Below, one piece after another: positions 60,781-64,000 of a stretch of DNA of 64,000 nt. Source of the stretch: Phototrophicus methaneseepsis (GTDB lineage: Bacteria; Chloroflexota; Anaerolineae; Aggregatilineales; Phototrophicaceae); the NCBI RefSeq assembly GCF_015500095.1, contig NZ_CP062983.1, forward strand, positions 2,046,001 through 2,110,000, read 5' to 3'. The notes under the pieces were generated by a model. The model was not told the DNA's origin, searched no databases, and was given only the letters and a program-made list of their open reading frames with translations. Position 1 is the stretch's first letter; every line of letters starts with the position of its first letter. The position numbers and the translations under genes are program-made.

Positions 60781-62073
60781 ATGATGAAGCGACTTATTGC
60801 CCTTCTCTTGATGGTCTTGATGGCTGTGCCAACCATAGCCCAGGACGCAACCCCGACCCCATCCCCTGATGCATCATCAGAAACAGCCACAGAGGCCAGT
60901 GAAGACATGTCCTCAGACATGTCCGAAGATATGGCTAGCGATGCTGTCATTGCTGTGGAAGCCGCCCCAACAAGTGCTGATGTGACGTTGCAGCAGTTGA
61001 GCCTGACGAATGCTGATGGCAGTGCTTTTACGCCGGTGCGGCCTTTGTATTTGACGCATGCTGCCGATGGCACGGATCGTCTGTACCTTGTCCAACAGGG
61101 TGGGCGCATCCTTGTGATGCAAAATGGTGAATTCGTGGTTAGCGATTTCCTTGATGTAAGTGATCTCGTCAGCCCGGAAGCCAACGGCTCCGGCTACAGC
61201 GAACGTGGCTTGCTGGGCTTAGCGTTCCATCCTGGTTATGCCGAAAATGGCTTTTTCTACATTAACTACACCGACGCACAGGGCACGACCAAGGTCGCCC
61301 AATACAGCGTCAGCGCGGATGATCCCAACGTTGCGGACCCTGCCAGCGCTCAAATCATCCTGGAACAACCTCAGCCTTTTGCCAATCACAACGGCGGTCA
61401 TATGGCCTTTGGGCCGGATGGCTATTTGTACATTTCGTTAGGCGATGGTGGTGACCAGGGCGACCCCATGGACAATGGGCAGAACCCGACTACGCTGCTG
61501 GGTACGATCTTGCGCGTGGCTGTTGGCGAAGGCGGCTATAAAATCCCTGACGAGAACCCCTTTGCTGGCTCTGATGCTGGTGCAGACGAGGTCTGGGCGT
61601 ATGGCTTCCGCAATGTGTGGCGCTTTAGCTTTGATCGCGCTACGGGTGATCTCTATATCGGTGATGTGGGCCAGAATCAATGGGAAGAAATCAACTTCCA
61701 GCCTGCTGATAGCCCCGGTGGCGAAAACTACGGCTGGAACATCTACGAAGGCACACATGCCTACGAGGGTGGCGAGCTACAAGATTCTGTGGTGCCGATT
61801 GCAGAATATGACCATTCACAGGGCTGCTCCGTGACGGGTGGTTATATTTACCGAGGCGAAGCCATCCCGGCTTTGCAGGGCGTCTACCTTTATAGCGACT
61901 ACTGTACGGGTACAGTCTGGATGGCGTATCGTGATGCCAACCTGGATTGGCAGAGTGGCGCTGTATTGATGCAAAACGGCTTCCAGGTGAGCAGCTTCGG
62001 CGAAGATGAATCCGGTGAACTTTATGTTGTCGGTTACAGCGGTGCATTGTATAAATTGGTGCCGCCTGCTTAG
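60781..62073 (+). CDS. Secreted PQQ-type glucose/sorbosone dehydrogenase-like protein
   Basis: AAGGAACCTGC precedes the ATG. The 430-residue protein has a signal peptide (RLIALLLMVLMAVPTIAQ), an Asp/Ser/Met-rich linker (SEDMSSDMSEDMASDA) and a six-bladed propeller of the soluble glucose dehydrogenase family: RGLLGLAFHPGY, NHNGGHMAFGPDGYLYISLG, EVWAYGFRNVWRFSFD, DVGQNQWEEIN and GENYGWNIYEG. Known members oxidise aldoses with PQQ and calcium. The PQQ-binding His and Arg positions (NHNGGH, GFRN) are present. No PQQ biosynthesis genes are in the window. Confidence 0.9.
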   Translation: MMKRLIALLLMVLMAVPTIAQDATPTPSPDASSETATEASEDMSSDMSEDMASDAVIAVEAAPTSADVTLQQLSLTNADGSAFTPVRPLYLTHAADGTDRLYLVQQGGRILVMQNGEFVVSDFLDVSDLVSPEANGSGYSERGLLGLAFHPGYAENGFFYINYTDAQGTTKVAQYSVSADDPNVADPASAQIILEQPQPFANHNGGHMAFGPDGYLYISLGDGGDQGDPMDNGQNPTTLLGTILRVAVGEGGYKIPDENPFAGSDAGADEVWAYGFRNVWRFSFDRATGDLYIGDVGQNQWEEINFQPADSPGGENYGWNIYEGTHAYEGGELQDSVVPIAEYDHSQGCSVTGGYIYRGEAIPALQGVYLYSDYCTGTVWMAYRDANLDWQSGAVLMQNGFQVSSFGEDESGELYVVGYSGALYKLVPPA

Positions 62074-62106
62074 TCTGTTCCCGTACAGGCAAGGTCATTA
62101 GAAGAT

Positions 62107-62133
62107 GAGGCGCAGGTCAACTGCGCCTTTTTT
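62107..62133 (+). terminator. Terminator after the sugar dehydrogenase gene
   Basis: GGCGCAG and CTGCGCC form a 7-bp stem with a GTCAA loop and a run of six T. Confidence 0.9.
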
Positions 62134-62279
62134 CATGGGTATCGTGCTTATGACTGCATCCATAGGGTAGACACAGGCAAAGCGTCGCCAGAACGATTTG
62201 GATTGCAACGTGTTTGCACGTATAGTTATGGTTAGTCACTATTCGTCATCATGCCACTTTTGACTGCGAGTACCCTGCT

Positions 62280-63668
62280 ATGCAACGGCGTTTTTTCAAT
62301 CGTAATTTCTGGCTCTTTGGTTTGCTGGTTTTTATCGTATCGACCCAGACCCTGCCATTATTCGCACAGTCGGAACCGCGCGATTATGGCATTACCAACG
62401 TTGGCTACAGCTTTACGGACGATAACAGCGCCTTTTCTTTGGAGTTCACCGTTGCGAATGCAGGTGGTGACGCAAGTGGCACCACGATAATCCAGATTAT
62501 CAGCCTCACCGATGAACGTGAGGTACTTGTTGAAGAAGACCTCCCCCCGCTGGCTGCTGGCGAAACAGCGGTGATTAAGATTCCCTTTGATGTGACTGAT
62601 TTTGAATCTGAGAGCGTGCAGGCCCTGCGTATCCGCGTTGGGGTGGATAGCTTTGAATTAAATGGCTCCCCCATCGCGGAAGATAATACACAGGACGTCA
62701 GTGTGCCCATTCCCAGGCATGAGGGCATCGCTGCGACGGGTTCGGCCCCATTGTTCGAGCAAAATCCAGATGGCTCTATCAGCATCCTGGGGGCGCGCTA
62801 CGAGCCAACTGAATTATTGGCTATGCTAGTGATCGTCATTGGCCTGTTCATCATGATCTGGTTGCTCTCGATCATTCTGCGGCTGATCTTCCGTCGCCCT
62901 GCGCGGTTAGAGCGTTGGGACCCGCCTTATGGTCATGTGCCGCCCATGGACCCTAATTCTCAGGAAGGGCGACGTTATGAGTGGCAGCGCTATGCGCTCA
63001 ACGGTGGTTTTTTCATCCCGCCGCAGGAAGGGGCCTATCACGCGATTAAGTTGCTGCTGAGCGAGCAGGATCGTAACCTGGAGAACTGGACGGTCAGTGG
63101 CCTACGGCTGAGCCAATATGACCAGTATGGCATGATTTCATCGACCAATACGGTCGCAGAGCGCCGCCTCGTCAAACGCCTGAACCGCATCGTGCGCCAT
63201 CAGGAAGATGACACACAGGAGCAATTCGAGAAGAAGCTGCAGCCCATTGCAAAAGGCCTGGTGAAGCAACTACGCAAACGCATCAGCAAGAAAACAGCTT
63301 TTTTGCCGATTGAGTTTGATGTGCGCTTTTTGGGCAAACATGGCGAAATCAAAATCCTCTTTGAACTGTACCAACTGCGGCAGGGGGCCTGGTATCGCAT
63401 TGATCAGTGGGAACCAGAAATGCAGATTATCGGCCAGGACATCCACGAGAGCTATCGTTACACCATTCATGGGCGCGTCTCTGGCGAGCAAACGCGCGAT
63501 TTCTATAAGCGCTTAGAAGCAGACCTCATCTGGCTGCTGGTGGATACGATCCGCAACCCTATCGTGCTCCAACGTTATCAGCCAGTAGCGCCGCCCGTGC
63601 GGGAAGATCCGCCAGAGACCTTAACAGGGCTTTCACCTGTCACGGATCAGCACCCTGCTGTGACATAA
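62280..63668 (+). CDS. Membrane protein with exported CARDB-like domain and cytoplasmic half
   Basis: The 462-residue protein has a signal peptide or first anchor (FWLFGLLVFIVSTQTLPLFA), an exported Ig-like domain with the CARDB pattern (NVGYSFTDDNSAFSLEFTVA, then LAAGETAVIKIPFDV), and a membrane helix at about 180-205 (LAMLVIVIGLFIMIWLLSII). The cytoplasmic half is basic and helical (KLLLSEQDRNLENWTVSGLR, LVKQLRKRISKKTAFLPIEF). I do not recognise the cytoplasmic part. The nitrilase-fold gene follows by 30 bases and is probably co-transcribed. Confidence 0.65.
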   Translation: MQRRFFNRNFWLFGLLVFIVSTQTLPLFAQSEPRDYGITNVGYSFTDDNSAFSLEFTVANAGGDASGTTIIQIISLTDEREVLVEEDLPPLAAGETAVIKIPFDVTDFESESVQALRIRVGVDSFELNGSPIAEDNTQDVSVPIPRHEGIAATGSAPLFEQNPDGSISILGARYEPTELLAMLVIVIGLFIMIWLLSIILRLIFRRPARLERWDPPYGHVPPMDPNSQEGRRYEWQRYALNGGFFIPPQEGAYHAIKLLLSEQDRNLENWTVSGLRLSQYDQYGMISSTNTVAERRLVKRLNRIVRHQEDDTQEQFEKKLQPIAKGLVKQLRKRISKKTAFLPIEFDVRFLGKHGEIKILFELYQLRQGAWYRIDQWEPEMQIIGQDIHESYRYTIHGRVSGEQTRDFYKRLEADLIWLLVDTIRNPIVLQRYQPVAPPVREDPPETLTGLSPVTDQHPAVT

Positions 63669-63698
63669 TGCCTCACGTTTCGCCGGGAGTCTAAGAAT

Positions 63699-64000
63699 AT
63701 GTTTCGTTCCATCTTCGTTGCAGCGGTGCAGCTTGAGGCTGCTCTGTCGCCTGTTGACGCACGGCTGGCACGTGCAGAAGCCTACATCGCGCAAGCTGCC
63801 GAACAGGGCGCACAGCTCATTGTGCTGCCTGCGCAGTTCGCCACAGGGGCTGGTTATGACGATGTCCTTTATGAGCGCACAGAAGCCCAAGACGAGCAGA
63901 TTGTCGCTTGGATGAAAGCGCAGGCATCTCAACATAACATTTACCTGGTGGGGTCGCTGTTGCTGTGGGATGTGGATGAAGTTTATCACGCTGCCTTGCT
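63699..64000 (+). CDS. Nitrilase-fold protein, 3' end outside window, catalytic Glu absent
   Basis: The frame runs off the window after about 100 residues. It begins MFRSIFVAAVQLEAALSPVD and continues AYIAQAAEQGAQLIVLPAQF and ATGAGY, the N-terminus of the carbon-nitrogen hydrolase superfamily. Where active enzymes read LPE-x-F-x-TG, with Glu as general base, this reads LPAQFATG, so Ala stands at the Glu position. The Lys and Cys of the triad lie beyond the window. If confirmed, the protein is likely non-hydrolytic or uses a shifted residue. Confidence 0.75.
   Translation, partial: MFRSIFVAAVQLEAALSPVDARLARAEAYIAQAAEQGAQLIVLPAQFATGAGYDDVLYERTEAQDEQIVAWMKAQASQHNIYLVGSLLLWDVDEVYHAAL

Overview
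The window looks like a chromosomal piece of a free-living bacterium of the Chloroflexota, most likely Anaerolineae-like. This rests on gene content, not on a marker gene: an F420-type luciferase-like oxidoreductase, PucR and NarL regulators, a RecD2 helicase, membrane-anchored FTR1 permeases, DUF4230 and DCC proteins, and moderate GC. I see no insertion sequence, prophage or CRISPR array. One tRNA gene, tRNA-Arg(CCT), is present.

Layout. 1-6.7 kb: end of a YggT-type protein, then an iron-uptake cluster of FTR1 permease, EF-hand/imelysin-like lipoprotein-sized secreted protein and a second FTR1 permease. 6.8-21.4 kb: an organohalide-respiration-like region. It has a two-component system translationally coupled to rdhB1-rdhA1, an AraC regulator and a RibD/DHFR-like reductase. 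Then a cobalamin riboswitch with terminator precedes a zinc-ribbon protein, rdhA2, rdhB2, a flavinylated NosR/PceC-type electron-transfer protein, a small anchored protein and apbE. A second cobalamin riboswitch precedes a BtuFCD-type B12 importer. So the catalysts, their cofactor supply, their electron donor and the flavin-attaching enzyme lie together.

21.4-24.8 kb (minus strand): a GH13 glucan enzyme, an F420-dependent oxidoreductase, a decayed alcohol-dehydrogenase tail and tRNA-Arg. 24.8-26.5 kb: apparently non-coding at first sight, but it holds two promoter candidates, a structured leader and four very small arginine-rich proteins ending at a strong terminator. This is the most unexpected locus. 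26.5-36.6 kb: DCC protein, DUF4230 protein, an RNA m5U methyltransferase homologue without its catalytic cysteine, a RecD2 helicase with a doubled N-terminal domain, an atypical pyruvate kinase, a permease pair and a PucR regulator.

36.8-40.5 kb: two tandem GAF-PAS-class III cyclases. One has lost the metal aspartates and the other has lost the transition-state Asn and Arg, so they look like complementary halves of one heterodimer. 40.5-49.4 kb (minus strand): inositol monophosphatase, cold-shock protein, GT39-like membrane glycosyltransferase, SH3-SGNH hydrolase, a beta-propeller-like protein, an orphan MazF, a PspC protein and an FHA protein. 49.5-64 kb: bactofilin-like membrane protein, flippase-like protein, FAD oxidoreductase, hydrolase, DUF4272-like protein, UDP-glucose dehydrogenase, a two-subunit M16 peptidase, a PQQ-type sugar dehydrogenase, a secreted membrane protein and the start of a nitrilase-fold protein lacking its catalytic glutamate.

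All calls come from reading the sequence; no database search was run. Starts were moved to internal codons where Shine-Dalgarno or signal-peptide evidence favoured them.
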